A program made the position numbers and the translations under genes. The notes beneath the pieces are model-generated. The model was not told the origin of the DNA and did no database searches. It saw nothing but the letters and a program-made list of their open reading frames with translations. Below are positions 51,204 to 63,306 of a stretch of DNA of 64,000 bases, piece after piece. The stretch spans positions 62,001 to 126,000 of the forward strand of contig NZ_JMCC02000015.1 in assembly GCF_000737335.2 (NCBI RefSeq). Reading direction: 5' to 3'. Each line of letters starts with the position of its first letter. Positions within the stretch are counted from its first letter, which is position 1. This DNA is from Enhygromyxa salina. Its GTDB lineage: Bacteria; Myxococcota_A; Polyangia; Nannocystales; Nannocystaceae.

Positions 51204-54002
51204 ATGGCCGGCCGAGCCCGTCGAGCACGCGGGGGACGGGCAGGTGGGCGACCTGATCGCGCGCTCATGGCCGCAGCCGCGTTCGCCGGTGCGGCCGGGC
51301 TCGCGTGTGAGACTGCGTGGACGCGGCTGCTCGCGCTGGCCCTTGGGCACGAGCAGCTGGGCGTGCTCTCGGTGCTCGCGGGGTTCTTTGGCGGGATGGC
51401 GCTCGGGGCTGGCTTGGCCCACGCGCGCGCGGACTCGCTGCGAACGCCAGCGCGAAGCTTCGCGCTGCTGCAGGTCGGCGTGGCCGTGTACGCGATCGCG
51501 TCGCCGTGGTTGCTGACGTGGTTTGGCGCGTGGCTGCCGGGCGCGCTGGGGCTGGCGGCGCCGACCTTGCTGTCGGTCGTGGCCGCGGCGGTGATCCTGG
51601 CGCCCGCGACCTTGGCGTTGGGCGCGTCGCTGCCACTGCTGGTCGCCGCACGGCGGCGCGTTGCGACGGACGATGCCCGCGGGCTCGCGCGGCTGTATGC
51701 GTTGGACACGATCGGCGCGACGGTGGGTGTGCTCGCCATGATCCACCTGCTGCTCCCGGCCCTGGGTGTCGCGCTCGCGACCGGGGCTGCGGCTGCGCTC
51801 GCGCTGGTCAGCGCCGGCTTGGCGATCCACGGCCAGCGTCGCAATGACGAGCCAGCGCCAGCCAGCCCGGTGACCCGCGAGCAGCCAGCGCGTGAGCGCG
51901 CGCGTGACCCCGACGACGGTCTGCTGCGCGAGCGCTGGATCTTGTACGTCGCGATCGGCGTGACCGGCCTGCTTGGACTTGGGCTCGAGGTCATCGGCGT
52001 GCGGGTCCTGGCCCAGGTGTTCTCGGGCACGATCTACAGCTTCGCGGATCTGCTGGCGGTGTGGCTGCTGGGCACCGGCGTGGGCGCGGGGTGTCACGCT
52101 TGGCTGTCCGCGCGGGCCCTGGGTCGGCGGCCGGCCACCGTGTTGGTCGGGCTGCTGTGGGCGTTGGCGGTGAGCGTCGCGCTCACGGCGATGCTGGCCA
52201 AGGCGGCGCCCGAGCTGCTCGCGCTGCTGGGCCCAACATCCGGCGGCTGGGGTCGACGGCAGCTGGCCGAGCTGGCGACGGCGGGGATCGTGCTGGGCCC
52301 AACGACGATCTTGATGGGCGCCTGCTTTGCGCACTTGCTCGCGCTGATCGCCGCGCCTGATCCCGACCCCACGCACACGCCAGCGGGGCCGCGACCGATC
52401 GGCCTGGCGCTGGCGATCAACGGACTCGCGGCCGCCGCTGCGCCGATCGTGGTCGGGCTGTGGGCGATGGGCTCGCTGACCTACGCCGAGGTGTGGGCTT
52501 CGATCGCGTGGGGCTACCTGCTGCTCGCCGCTGGGATCGCGTGGCTGCGTCGCCTGCCGCCCCGTGTGACCGCGCTGGGGTCGATCGTTGGTGGCCTGAC
52601 CTTGCTGGGCGCGGGCGCGGGCTCGCTGGTGCTCGCCGCGGACGAGGACCCGGGCGACGCGTGGACGATCCTCGAGCGGCGCGAGGGTCCCCTGGGCGTG
52701 GTCGGTGTCAGCCGCAGCACGCAGCCCCCAGGCAGCCCTGAGCGGCCGCTGCTGCGCTTGCGTGTTGATCGGCAGTTTCGCATGGGCGGCGCGCTGAGCA
52801 TCGGTGAGCGGCGCATGGGCCACGTCAGCATGCTGCTCGCGGGTCCCGAAGCTCGCGCTGCGGTGTTTCTGGGGCTTGGCACCGGGGCGACCGCGGGCGC
52901 CGGGCTGAGCTACCCGCTCACGCAGCTGACCGGCGTGGAATTGTTGCCGGAGGTGATCGAGCTGCTGCCTCACTTCGCGGCCGTCAACGCGGGCCTGGCC
53001 ACGGATCCGCGCGCGCGCTTGCTGGCCGTCGACGCCCGTCGGTTCTTGCGCGCGGACCCGGGCCGCCACGATTTGATCGTCGCGGATCTGTTTCACCCTG
53101 CCCGCGATGGGGCCGGCAGCTTGTACGCCCGCGAGCAGTTCACCGCCGCGCGCGAGCGCCTGAGCACGGGTGGGTTGTTCGTGCAGTGGCTGCCGCTCTA
53201 CCAGCTCGACTGGGCGTCGCTGCAGATGATCACCCAGACCTTCGTAAGCGTGTTCCCGCAGGCCCACGCGATGCTGGCGCTTTACAACGCCGAGACCCCG
53301 GCGCTGGGGTTGATCGGCAGCGACGAGGTGATCCAGATCGACCTCGCGCAGCTCGAAGCTGGGCTCGCCAATCCAGCGCGCGAGGCGGTCTATCTCGAGC
53401 TCGCGCTCACCGACCCACGCGACTTCCTGGCCGGCTACATGCTCGACCGGGCCGGCTTGCTCGAGCTCGCTGGCGACGCGCCGATCAACGACGACCTGCA
53501 TCCGCGCGTCGAGCTGTGGGCACCGCGGGCCAAGCTCGGACCGCTGACTGGCGCCGACAACCTCGAGCGCTTGCTGGGTTCGCGCCGCGCGTGGCCAGAC
53601 GGCTTCATGACCGACCCCGATCCGGCCAAGCTCGCCCGGTTTCGCAGCGCCACCGCGAGCTTCGCTGACGCGCTCGCGCACTACCTCGCCGGTGAGATCG
53701 CGCTGCGTCGGCAGCTCGCGGCCGCACCCTCGAGCGCACCGATGTGGACCCGCGCGCTGGCGGCCCCGTACCTCGCCGCGTACTTGCGCGAGCCCGCGTT
53801 CTTGCCGGCCCGGCCGCGCTTGTACGCCGCCGCCGAAGCGGACCCAGCCCTCGCCGAGTGGCTGCTGCCAGCGATGATCCAGCGCACCCCCGCGGAGCCC
53901 CGCGCGCACCAAGCCTGGCTGGCGCATCTGGTGCGGATCAACGACCAAGCCCGCCTCGACGCCGCGACGGCGGTGTTGCGCGAGCTCGCCACCCAGCGCT
54001 GA
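51204..54002 (+). CDS. Polytopic membrane protein with spermidine-synthase-like domain
   Basis: 932 residues from ATG 51204. Two sets of membrane helices occupy residues about 20-215 and 245-475 in a transporter-like layout. A soluble Rossmann-type domain follows: FLGLGTGATAGAGL (SAM-binding), LTGVELLPEVIELLP, RLLAVDARRFLRADPG, HDLIVADLFHPA and LSTGGLFVQWLPLYQLDW, the pattern of polyamine aminopropyltransferases (SpeE). This fusion is known in bacteria; its product is unproven. About 250 residues of Ala/Leu-rich helices end the protein. It is followed 19 bases later by a TY-Chap/SseB-like gene. Confidence 0.75.
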   Translation: MAGRARRARGGRAGGRPDRALMAAAAFAGAAGLACETAWTRLLALALGHEQLGVLSVLAGFFGGMALGAGLAHARADSLRTPARSFALLQVGVAVYAIASPWLLTWFGAWLPGALGLAAPTLLSVVAAAVILAPATLALGASLPLLVAARRRVATDDARGLARLYALDTIGATVGVLAMIHLLLPALGVALATGAAAALALVSAGLAIHGQRRNDEPAPASPVTREQPARERARDPDDGLLRERWILYVAIGVTGLLGLGLEVIGVRVLAQVFSGTIYSFADLLAVWLLGTGVGAGCHAWLSARALGRRPATVLVGLLWALAVSVALTAMLAKAAPELLALLGPTSGGWGRRQLAELATAGIVLGPTTILMGACFAHLLALIAAPDPDPTHTPAGPRPIGLALAINGLAAAAAPIVVGLWAMGSLTYAEVWASIAWGYLLLAAGIAWLRRLPPRVTALGSIVGGLTLLGAGAGSLVLAADEDPGDAWTILERREGPLGVVGVSRSTQPPGSPERPLLRLRVDRQFRMGGALSIGERRMGHVSMLLAGPEARAAVFLGLGTGATAGAGLSYPLTQLTGVELLPEVIELLPHFAAVNAGLATDPRARLLAVDARRFLRADPGRHDLIVADLFHPARDGAGSLYAREQFTAARERLSTGGLFVQWLPLYQLDWASLQMITQTFVSVFPQAHAMLALYNAETPALGLIGSDEVIQIDLAQLEAGLANPAREAVYLELALTDPRDFLAGYMLDRAGLLELAGDAPINDDLHPRVELWAPRAKLGPLTGADNLERLLGSRRAWPDGFMTDPDPAKLARFRSATASFADALAHYLAGEIALRRQLAAAPSSAPMWTRALAAPYLAAYLREPAFLPARPRLYAAAEADPALAEWLLPAMIQRTPAEPRAHQAWLAHLVRINDQARLDAATAVLRELATQR

Positions 54003-54021
54003 AATCGAGGTATGACCCAGC

Positions 54022-54852
54022 GTGGCAATCAGCGCTGCCCCAGCCCGCGAGCGCCTGCTCGACGCCCTCGAACAACTCGCCAACAGCCGCGCCCCCGAGG
54101 CGCGACTGGTGCTGCAGACCGGTCCGGTCTACCTGATGTGGATCGCGCGGCGGGGCGAAGATCAGCTCGAGCAAGAGAGCGTCTCCAGCACGGCCCTGCC
54201 GCCCGCCTTCAAGCTCACGACCGAGCGCGGCATGCTGCTGCGCGAGCTTGGGTTCGCCAAGCCAAGCGGCCGCCGCAACTGGAAGCGACGCCACCCGCGA
54301 GCGCGCGCGAGCTTGGTGAAGATCGCCGACGAGACCTTGGACATCCTCGCGCGGGTCTACGGCGCCGACCAAGCCATCGTGCTCTCGATCTGCGAAGACC
54401 CCCGCGAGCACCCGCAAAACCCGGCACTGCTCGCGGCGATGCGCGAGCTCGCTGGCAACAAGGGCGTCCCGGGAGGTGCAGCGCTCGCGGCGGGTGGCGG
54501 ACTCGATGCCAGGCGCCGCGCCATGTACAGCAACATGCTCAACGCGACCTTCCTGGTGCCGATCAACCTCGAGCCCGACCCCGACGCGGAGGGCAGCGAG
54601 GCATTCCACGTGTTCGAGACCCACCCGAGCGGCCGCCCGACCCTGGGCGTGTTCACCGACTGGGCCTCGCTGCGCCTGTGGGAGCCGCGTGGCCACGAGT
54701 ATTGGCCGATCCACGGCAGCCGGATGTTTGGGATGGCGCTCGAGCGTCGCCCCGTGACGCTGCGGATCAACCCGCAGGGTGACGTCGGCGGGGAGCTCTA
54801 CGCGCACGAGGTCGAGATGCTGGTCCGCGCGGTGAAGAGCGTGCAGTCCTGA
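54022..54852 (+). CDS. TY-Chap/SseB-domain-like protein
   Basis: 276 residues from GTG 54022. N-terminal 110 residues resemble the TY-Chap domain: YLMWIARRGEDQLEQESVSS, LPPAFKLTTERGMLLRELGF then SGRRNWKRRH. The C-terminal 110 residues resemble SseB: NATFLVPINLEPDPDAEGSE, AFHVFETHPSGRPTLGVFTD and GGELYAHEVEMLVRAV. Both are domains of secretion-associated or chaperone-like proteins. Both calls come from pattern memory and are moderate. No signal peptide. Probably in an operon with the aminopropyltransferase-like gene. Confidence 0.55.
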   Translation: MAISAAPARERLLDALEQLANSRAPEARLVLQTGPVYLMWIARRGEDQLEQESVSSTALPPAFKLTTERGMLLRELGFAKPSGRRNWKRRHPRARASLVKIADETLDILARVYGADQAIVLSICEDPREHPQNPALLAAMRELAGNKGVPGGAALAAGGGLDARRRAMYSNMLNATFLVPINLEPDPDAEGSEAFHVFETHPSGRPTLGVFTDWASLRLWEPRGHEYWPIHGSRMFGMALERRPVTLRINPQGDVGGELYAHEVEMLVRAVKSVQS

Positions 54853-54950
54853 GCCGCAGTATCCGAATCTGAAAAGACTGCGCGCGCAGACACGCAGCAC
54901 CGCAACGATTGCGCTTGTGGGCATACCCGGCGAATCCAACGATCCGCAGC

Positions 54951-55355
54951 GTGAACAACACGACCGTTGGCGATCACATGACCGCAAACCCGGTGACGAT
55001 CCCCGCGGATCTGAGCCTCGCCGATGCGGCGCTCCGCATGCACGATCACGGCATTCGCCACCTCCCGGTCATTGACCAAGGCCACGTCGTCGGCATCGTC
55101 AGTGAGCGTGATCTGGCGTTGGTGATGGGCATCCCAGGTGTCGACAAAGAGCGCGTCGAGGTGACCGAGGCCATGACGGCGCACCCCTACATCGTGGAAC
55201 CAAGCACACCGCTCGAGGTGGTGGTTGCGACGCTGCACGAGCGCAAGCTGGGCACCGCGGTGGTCATGGACAAGGGCGAGATCCTCGGGATCTTCAGCGT
55301 CATCGATGCCCTCGCGGCGCTGCTGATCGCGCTGCGGGGCGATCACGCGCGGTGA
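54951..55355 (+). CDS. Two-CBS-domain protein
   Basis: 134 residues from GTG 54951 (MNNTTVGDHMTANPVTIPAD). Two CBS modules: VTIPADLSLADAALRMHDHG IRHLPVIDQGHVVGIVSERD and MTAHPYIVEPSTPLEVVVAT LHERKLGTAVVMDKGEILGI. A stand-alone CBS pair binds adenine nucleotides and usually senses energy state. The two are followed by a short hydrophobic end. Neighbours give no target. Confidence 0.9.
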   Translation: MNNTTVGDHMTANPVTIPADLSLADAALRMHDHGIRHLPVIDQGHVVGIVSERDLALVMGIPGVDKERVEVTEAMTAHPYIVEPSTPLEVVVATLHERKLGTAVVMDKGEILGIFSVIDALAALLIALRGDHAR

Positions 55356-55503
55356 CGGTCGGTGACGCGGGCCCCAACGCCAATTGAGAGCCCGCCAAAC
55401 CGGCCAGCCACGCGCCCCGAACGACGATCCGATTCGGAACCCGATGGTGGCTCCCCCGTCCCTGACGGTTCGGCCCGGCCCCGCGCATGGTGCCCCCGCC
55501 GCC

Positions 55504-55977
55504 ATGACTACGGACCCCACCGTCTTCCCGCGCTCTCCCCTTCGTCCCTCGCCGGCTGTCGAGGATCACCGCGTCGCGCGTATCAACGAGGTGCTCGAGC
55601 TGCTCGTCGCGGGGCTGCGCGACGCGTTCACGCTGTCCGAGCGAGAGCAGTCCGTGGCCCACTCGCTGCTGTTCGGCCGCAACAGCTACGCGATCGCGAC
55701 GCGGCTGGGGATCGACGAGCGCCGGGTCCTGCAGGACATCCAGGATCTGCTCGCCAAGACCAGCACCGACGACCGCGAGGCCCTGATGCGCGTCGCGCTG
55801 CGACTCGCGGGTGAGCGCGAGCGCGCCGACGCGCCGATCCATCGCGCACCGGGACCTGTGCACAGCCACGCGAACGCCGGCCCCGACGCGCCCGCATCGT
55901 GCTCGACCGTGTCGCGCTCGCGCTACGCCGGGGCGTGGCCAGCCGCGAACGACCGCCGCCTGCGGGCAGCCGATTGA
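55504..55977 (+). CDS. HTH-containing protein of unknown role
   Basis: 157 residues from ATG 55504; the frame extends to 55384. A LuxR/sigma-like helix-turn-helix is visible: FTLSEREQSVAHSLLFGRNS then YAIATRLGIDERRVLQDIQD. The remaining C-terminal 60 residues are Ala/Arg/Pro-rich and probably disordered. The N-terminal helix VEDHRVARINEVLELLVAGL could dimerise. It may be a small transcription regulator; no receiver or sigma-2 region is present. Confidence 0.6.
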   Translation: MTTDPTVFPRSPLRPSPAVEDHRVARINEVLELLVAGLRDAFTLSEREQSVAHSLLFGRNSYAIATRLGIDERRVLQDIQDLLAKTSTDDREALMRVALRLAGERERADAPIHRAPGPVHSHANAGPDAPASCSTVSRSRYAGAWPAANDRRLRAAD

Positions 55978-55979
55978 GC

Positions 55980-56192
55980 TCAGCTCTTCCAGCGAAGCTG
56001 AAACTCCAGCTCTTCGCTGCCGTCCTGCGCCTCGTGCTCGATCGAGAGCTCGGGCTTGGCAGGGACGGTGAAGCGCTTGCCGGCGACTTGGATCCGAAAT
56101 GACTCGCCGGCCTCGATCGCGTCGGCCAGCCGCCGCAGCGACTCGACGAAAGCTTGTGGCGTGCAGTCTCGCTCAACGTCTCGATCGGACAT
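55980..56192 (-). CDS. amphi-Trp domain protein
   Basis: 70 residues, convergent with the HTH gene. Matches the small amphi-Trp family (one-domain proteins ending in a charged Trp segment): AFVESLRRLADAIEAGESFR, FTVPAKPELSIEHEAQDGSE and ELEFQLRWKS at the C-terminus. Function is unknown. Length is typical of the family. Confidence 0.75.
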   Translation of the reverse strand: MSDRDVERDCTPQAFVESLRRLADAIEAGESFRIQVAGKRFTVPAKPELSIEHEAQDGSEELEFQLRWKS

Positions 56193-56255
56193 GGCGGGAC
56201 CCTACACCAGCGCTGGCCCCCCTGGGCAATTGACAGCAGTATTTTGGCGAGGGGA

Positions 56256-59516
<3,261 letters not shown>

Positions 59517-59561
59517 GAGGACTGGCTACACCCATCCAACTGGTTAGACAAGGCTGTGTCT

Positions 59562-60008
59562 TCAGGTTGGGCGGCGCGGCGCGAAACGACCGAGCAGGCG
59601 CTGGCGGTATTGCTTGGGTATTCCGTGCTCAGCCATACCGATACGATAGTGCTCGATGTACTCGGTGCTTGGCTCGAGGGCTTCAACGATGTTCAGCGCG
59701 ACGAAGCTCGACGCGCTGACCGACCGGCCAGACTCGGCGAGCGCGACGGCGAGGACCGCGTGTCGATACCCAAACTCGAATTCGGTCAAGCGGGCGAATT
59801 GATCATCCGCGAGTTCATAGACCACACCCCACACGACCGAGCCTTCGTGCGGCTCGACGTTGCCCTTGCCGGTGCCATCCTGGCCGAGCTTCGAGAACCG
59901 GTGGCGATGCGCGTGCAGCCGAGCGGCCCCGTGCAGATGCACCGCGCCAACGCGTTGCTCGAGCCGAGACCGCGACATGTTCGAGCCGTAGGCGAAGTAG
60001 CTCGGCAC
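59562..60008 (-). CDS. Gamma-glutamylcyclotransferase-like (AIG2) protein
   Basis: 148 residues from GTG 60008; the frame extends to 60059. The hallmark YFAYGSNMSRSRL at residue about 4 is the GGCT substrate-binding loop. The region QFARLTEFEFGYRHAVLAVA carries a Glu placed like the catalytic one, and GVVYEL precedes it. Such enzymes cleave gamma-glutamyl peptides to 5-oxoproline, or act as amino-group cyclases. Divergent from the amidase gene. Confidence 0.7.
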   Translation of the reverse strand: MPSYFAYGSNMSRSRLEQRVGAVHLHGAARLHAHRHRFSKLGQDGTGKGNVEPHEGSVVWGVVYELADDQFARLTEFEFGYRHAVLAVALAESGRSVSASSFVALNIVEALEPSTEYIEHYRIGMAEHGIPKQYRQRLLGRFAPRRPT

Positions 60009-60104
60009 CCACGCAGTGTAGCTCTGCAGCCACAGCTGGCGCCGCCCGGCGCCGCACACGTGGTGAGCGATTTCGCACCAGCACGCCGACGACCCACAAA
60101 AGAG

Positions 60105-60134
60105 TTGTCACACATCGGAGTACATCCCTAAACT
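60105..60134 (+). promoter_or_regulatory. Possible -35/-10 promoter of the amidase gene
   Basis: TTGTCA at 60105-60110 and TAAACT at 60129-60134, 18 bases apart, end 6 bases before the ATG at 60141, which would give a leaderless or near-leaderless transcript. Chance matches are common. Confidence 0.25.
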
Positions 60135-60140
60135 GGACAC

Positions 60141-61652
60141 ATGGCGTCGGTGCAGATCAAACACCTCATGCTCTTGCTGATCGCGCCGTTGTCGATCGCG
60201 GCGGTCACGGGGCTCGCCGCTGGGCCCAACGCGGTCGACACCCACGAGCCGCACGACGACCACGCGCGCCCGGACCCCTATAACCTGCCAACGCTGCCAG
60301 AGGGGCTCACGCCGATCCCATCCGAGGCCCCGGCCGAGTATCCGCTGGCCGTCGCGTTCATCCCCGCCGACCCTTCAAACTACACGGCGGGCGGCCTCGT
60401 GTCTCACGACTACATCGTCGTGCACACCATGCAGGGCTACTACGCGGGATCGATCGGCTGGTTCCAGAACCCCGCCGCCAACGTCTCGGCCCACTTTTGC
60501 ATGCAGAGCGACGACGGTGAGATCACCCAGATGGTGTACCTCTCGGACCGGGCCTGGCACGTCGGCAATTCCAACGCCGTCTCGATCGGGATCGAGCACG
60601 AGGGCTTCATCGACGAGCCAGCTTGGTACACGTGGCAGACCTATCGCAGCTCCGCGCAGCTGGCCCGCTGGCTCGCCGACGAGTACCAGATCCCGCTGAC
60701 CCGCGAGCGCATCGTTGCGCACTCCGAGCTGCCCAACCAAAGCCACACCGACCCCGGGATTCACTGGAATTGGGATCTGTACATGGCGCTGATCACCGAC
60801 CTGGTCAGCGAGGGCGAGCTCGAGGGGTGGGTCGTCGACCGCGGCAAGACTTGTACGCTGACCGCGACCAGCGACACGTGGATCAAGAAGACCCTCGAGG
60901 CCTCGGACGACCTGAGCGACACCGACAAGTGCTTCGTCGCCGCGGGCACGCAGTTCGAGTACCTGCACGCGTCGGGTGAGCTGGTCGGGCATCGGCGCCT
61001 GGACTACGACGCGGTGGATGGCCCGTGCGCGGGGTTCATCGACCTCGACACCCAGGGCTACATGTTCGCGGGGCACTTCAGCGCGACGTGTGACGACGCG
61101 AGCATGGGCGCGGCCGGGGTCACCGTGGTGCTCGACGGCGGCGCGCAGGTCGTGACCGACGCGACCGGCTACTTCAGCTTCGTCGACGTGGGCCCTGGGC
61201 CGCACAGCGTGGACGTGATGGGCGGGGCGACCTACTTCGACACCCTCGAGCCGGTTGATGTCGACGTGTACCCGGGCGCGCGCGTGGTGATTGGCTTGGA
61301 TCCGCAGGGTGGTCCTGGCGACGGCGACGGTGACGGTGAAGCCGACGCTGGTGAGTGCTGGGTGGGCGGGGAGAACTGCCCGTGCACCGACGGCGGCGGG
61401 TGTGATCCCGGCCTGGTCTGCGACGCGACCCACACCTGCGTCCCCGACCAAGGCGGTGAAGGTGACACGGGCGCCAGCGAGACCCACGGCAGCGCGGGCG
61501 GGGGCGACGATACCGTCGACTACCTCGCGAGCGAGAGCTGCTCGGTGACCGGCGAGCAGCCGCGCGGTGCACCGCTTGGGTTCGCCATGTTCGGGCTGTT
61601 CGGGCTGTTCGGACTGCTTGGACTGCGCGCGCTCGAGCGGCGGCGGCGGTAA
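60141..61652 (+). CDS. N-acetylmuramoyl-L-alanine amidase with MYXO-CTERM-like tail
   Basis: 503 residues. After a signal-like N-terminus comes an Amidase_2/PGRP domain: YIVVHTMQGYYAGS (His95), AWHVGNSNAVSIGIEHEG, then VAHSEL and SHTDPGIHWNWDLY, the usual zinc-ligand region. It cuts the bond between MurNAc and the stem peptide. Residues about 315-385 are a beta-sandwich carboxypeptidase-regulatory-like domain (GVTVVLDGGAQVVTDATGYF). Then a GDGDGDGEAD linker, a Cys-rich EB-like module and a final SCSVTGEQPRG plus hydrophobic LGFAMFGLFGLFGLLGL and RRRR: a MYXO-CTERM-like sorting tail. Confidence 0.85.
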   Translation: MASVQIKHLMLLLIAPLSIAAVTGLAAGPNAVDTHEPHDDHARPDPYNLPTLPEGLTPIPSEAPAEYPLAVAFIPADPSNYTAGGLVSHDYIVVHTMQGYYAGSIGWFQNPAANVSAHFCMQSDDGEITQMVYLSDRAWHVGNSNAVSIGIEHEGFIDEPAWYTWQTYRSSAQLARWLADEYQIPLTRERIVAHSELPNQSHTDPGIHWNWDLYMALITDLVSEGELEGWVVDRGKTCTLTATSDTWIKKTLEASDDLSDTDKCFVAAGTQFEYLHASGELVGHRRLDYDAVDGPCAGFIDLDTQGYMFAGHFSATCDDASMGAAGVTVVLDGGAQVVTDATGYFSFVDVGPGPHSVDVMGGATYFDTLEPVDVDVYPGARVVIGLDPQGGPGDGDGDGEADAGECWVGGENCPCTDGGGCDPGLVCDATHTCVPDQGGEGDTGASETHGSAGGGDDTVDYLASESCSVTGEQPRGAPLGFAMFGLFGLFGLLGLRALERRRR

Positions 61653-61656
61653 TCTC

Positions 61657-61695
61657 AGACCCCCACAGCGACGTCAGGCGACACCGTGGGGGTCT
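61657..61695. terminator. Bidirectional terminator hairpin
   Basis: AGACCCCCAC at 61657-61666 pairs exactly with GTGGGGGTCT at 61686-61695. It stands between the convergent amidase and fibrinogen-like genes, 4 bases past the amidase stop. No T-run on either side. Confidence 0.6.
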
Positions 61696-61716
61696 CATGG
61701 GAGTCAACGACCGTCG

Positions 61717-62826
61717 TTACGGCAGCTTGTCGCCGACGTCACACATGAACCGGTCGCTGTCGTAGCCGTTGCCGGAGACGTCGTTGTGCCACTGGATCGT
61801 GCCGTCCTGGTTGAAGGCGTAGTACATCGACCCGGTCACCGAGTTGTCGCCGTTGGGCTCGGTGATGTCGTCGCGCTCGTGGACCCACCAGGCCTCGCCG
61901 TCGCTGGCTCCCCAGCCGCAGTTTTGGTTGTTGGAGTTCATCGGCTGCTGCGAGCAGGTGGCCCCTTGCTGGTTCGGGTAGATGCCCAGGATCCGCATGA
62001 AGTTGGCGTTGGCCTCGCCGATCATACCGTTGTTGGAGATCGACCAGCCCGAGAGCAGGTGTTGCTCGCTGCGGGGGATCCACAGCTGCATGCCCCGCGC
62101 CGCGCAGTAGGCCTCGGCCCCGACCGCGAACACCGGCCCGCCTGCGTCGGCCTTCAAGAAGGTGTAGCCGCCGCCGTCGGTCACCATGTCGCAGTGGACA
62201 TCGAACGCGTCGCCGTCGTAGCCATCGGGCGCGATCATGTAGGTGCCGTCCATGAGCTGATCGTCATAGTCGTGAATGTCGAGGCAGCTGTTGGGGATGA
62301 TGCAGCTGGCCAGGCAGCCGTCGGCCGAGTCGTCGTTGAGGTCGTCGCAGGTCTCGGGTCCGTTGATCTCACCGTCGCCACAATTGGGACCCAGCGCGAG
62401 GCAGTCGTCGGTGCAGCCGTTGTAGGAGCCGTCGTTGATGCCGTCGTCGCAGACCTCGTCGCCGGTCACCATGCCGTCGCCGCACAGATCCCCATCGCCA
62501 TCGCCGTCGCCATCGCCGTCCCCATCTCCGTCGCCATCCCCATCCCCATCGCCGTCGCCGTCGCCGTCGCCGTCGCCATCCCCATCCCCATCGCCGTCTC
62601 CCGTGGTCGCCGGATCGCCGTCGCCATCTCCATCTCCGTCGCCATCGCCGTCCCCAGTGTTGGAGTCGCTGGTTTCGGTGGCGGTGTCGCCATCGCCGTC
62701 GCCGTCTCCAGTTTCGGTTTCCGTCGTCGACCCGTCGCCGGCTGGCGTGTCGTCGGAGCACGCCAAAGTAAGACATGCGCTCAAACCCAGGGCGAGCGCA
62801 GAAGACAGCTGAATTTTCTTGGTCAT
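61717..62826 (-). CDS. DG-linker lipoprotein with Cys-rich repeats and fibrinogen-like domain
   Basis: 369 residues from ATG 62826. Lipobox LTLAC (ALGLSACLTLACSDD). The linker is Thr/Glu/Gly/Asp with long (DG)n runs. Then two Cys-rich repeats of the DUF4215 type: CGDGMVTGDEVCDDGINDGS, YNGCTDDC and CGDGEINGPETCDDLNDDSA, DGCLASC. The C-terminus has a fibrinogen-related domain (GTYMIAPDGYDGDAFDVHCD, MVTDGGGYTFLKADAGG). A surface-exposed adhesion-like protein. The DG tract is hypervariable in principle because it is a microsatellite. Confidence 0.85.
   Translation of the reverse strand: MTKKIQLSSALALGLSACLTLACSDDTPAGDGSTTETETGDGDGDGDTATETSDSNTGDGDGDGDGDGDGDPATTGDGDGDGDGDGDGDGDGDGDGDGDGDGDGDGDGDGDGDLCGDGMVTGDEVCDDGINDGSYNGCTDDCLALGPNCGDGEINGPETCDDLNDDSADGCLASCIIPNSCLDIHDYDDQLMDGTYMIAPDGYDGDAFDVHCDMVTDGGGYTFLKADAGGPVFAVGAEAYCAARGMQLWIPRSEQHLLSGWSISNNGMIGEANANFMRILGIYPNQQGATCSQQPMNSNNQNCGWGASDGEAWWVHERDDITEPNGDNSVTGSMYYAFNQDGTIQWHNDVSGNGYDSDRFMCDVGDKLP
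62486..62712 (-). repeat. Hexamer microsatellite encoding the (Asp-Gly)n tract
   Basis: Degenerate repeats of GACGGC/GATGGG/GATGGC (minus strand) in frame with the fibrinogen-like lipoprotein, interrupted at TTGDGDG and ETSDSNT. Synonymous variation between units shows an older tract, not a fresh expansion. Slippage would change the linker length in whole DG units. Confidence 0.8.
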
Positions 62827-63306
62827 GGCTACGATGATTGGGGTTTCGCGCACCGCTGTCTATGTGCATTTTCACGATTCACGTGTCCATGCGCCAACAT
62901 GGAGTATGGCGATTGCGTCGTATTTCGTCACCGGTGACAATCTGCGGCACTGGGTCAGCTGGCCTCAAATCGCCGCAGTGCGGCTGCCACCGCGGGCTCG
63001 CCCCTGAATCCCGCCAGAGCGAATATGCGCACCCTAGCGTGTCCGCGGGATCGGTAGTTATCAATCTGCATCGAGGGTCAATTAGATGTGAGGGGTGATC
63101 CACCCAGCGTGCCCCCAGATCCCCAGCCGCACGGCTGGGCGCGCGCCAAACCGCGACTTGTTTCGAGTGGGAAACACCAAGTCCCCAGCCGCCGACCCAT
63201 TGCTACAGACCCAAGACCCTTGGACGCAAGACGAGCTCGCGCTGCTCGCCAGGCTCTTGCCGGGCCAAGCCCGCGGCCCCAAAATGCGCTCGGCGAGGGC
63301 GAACGG
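62827..63306. other. Long intergenic region between two minus-strand genes
   Basis: 480 bases, AT-richer near 62840-63080. It should hold the promoter of the fibrinogen-like lipoprotein. A strong hairpin CCCAGCCG/CGGCTGGG at 63122-63139 lies downstream of the receptor gene and could end its transcript. No gene recognised; short ORFs here have no family features. Confidence 0.4.

Noticed and set aside
48679..51516. A 945-codon plus-strand ORF
   Set aside because: Antisense to the aryl-CoA hydroxylase, whose FAD and OYE motifs are unambiguous.
51165..54083. A 972-codon minus-strand ORF
   Set aside because: Antisense to the aminopropyltransferase-like membrane protein; Arg/Gln/His-rich shadow translation.
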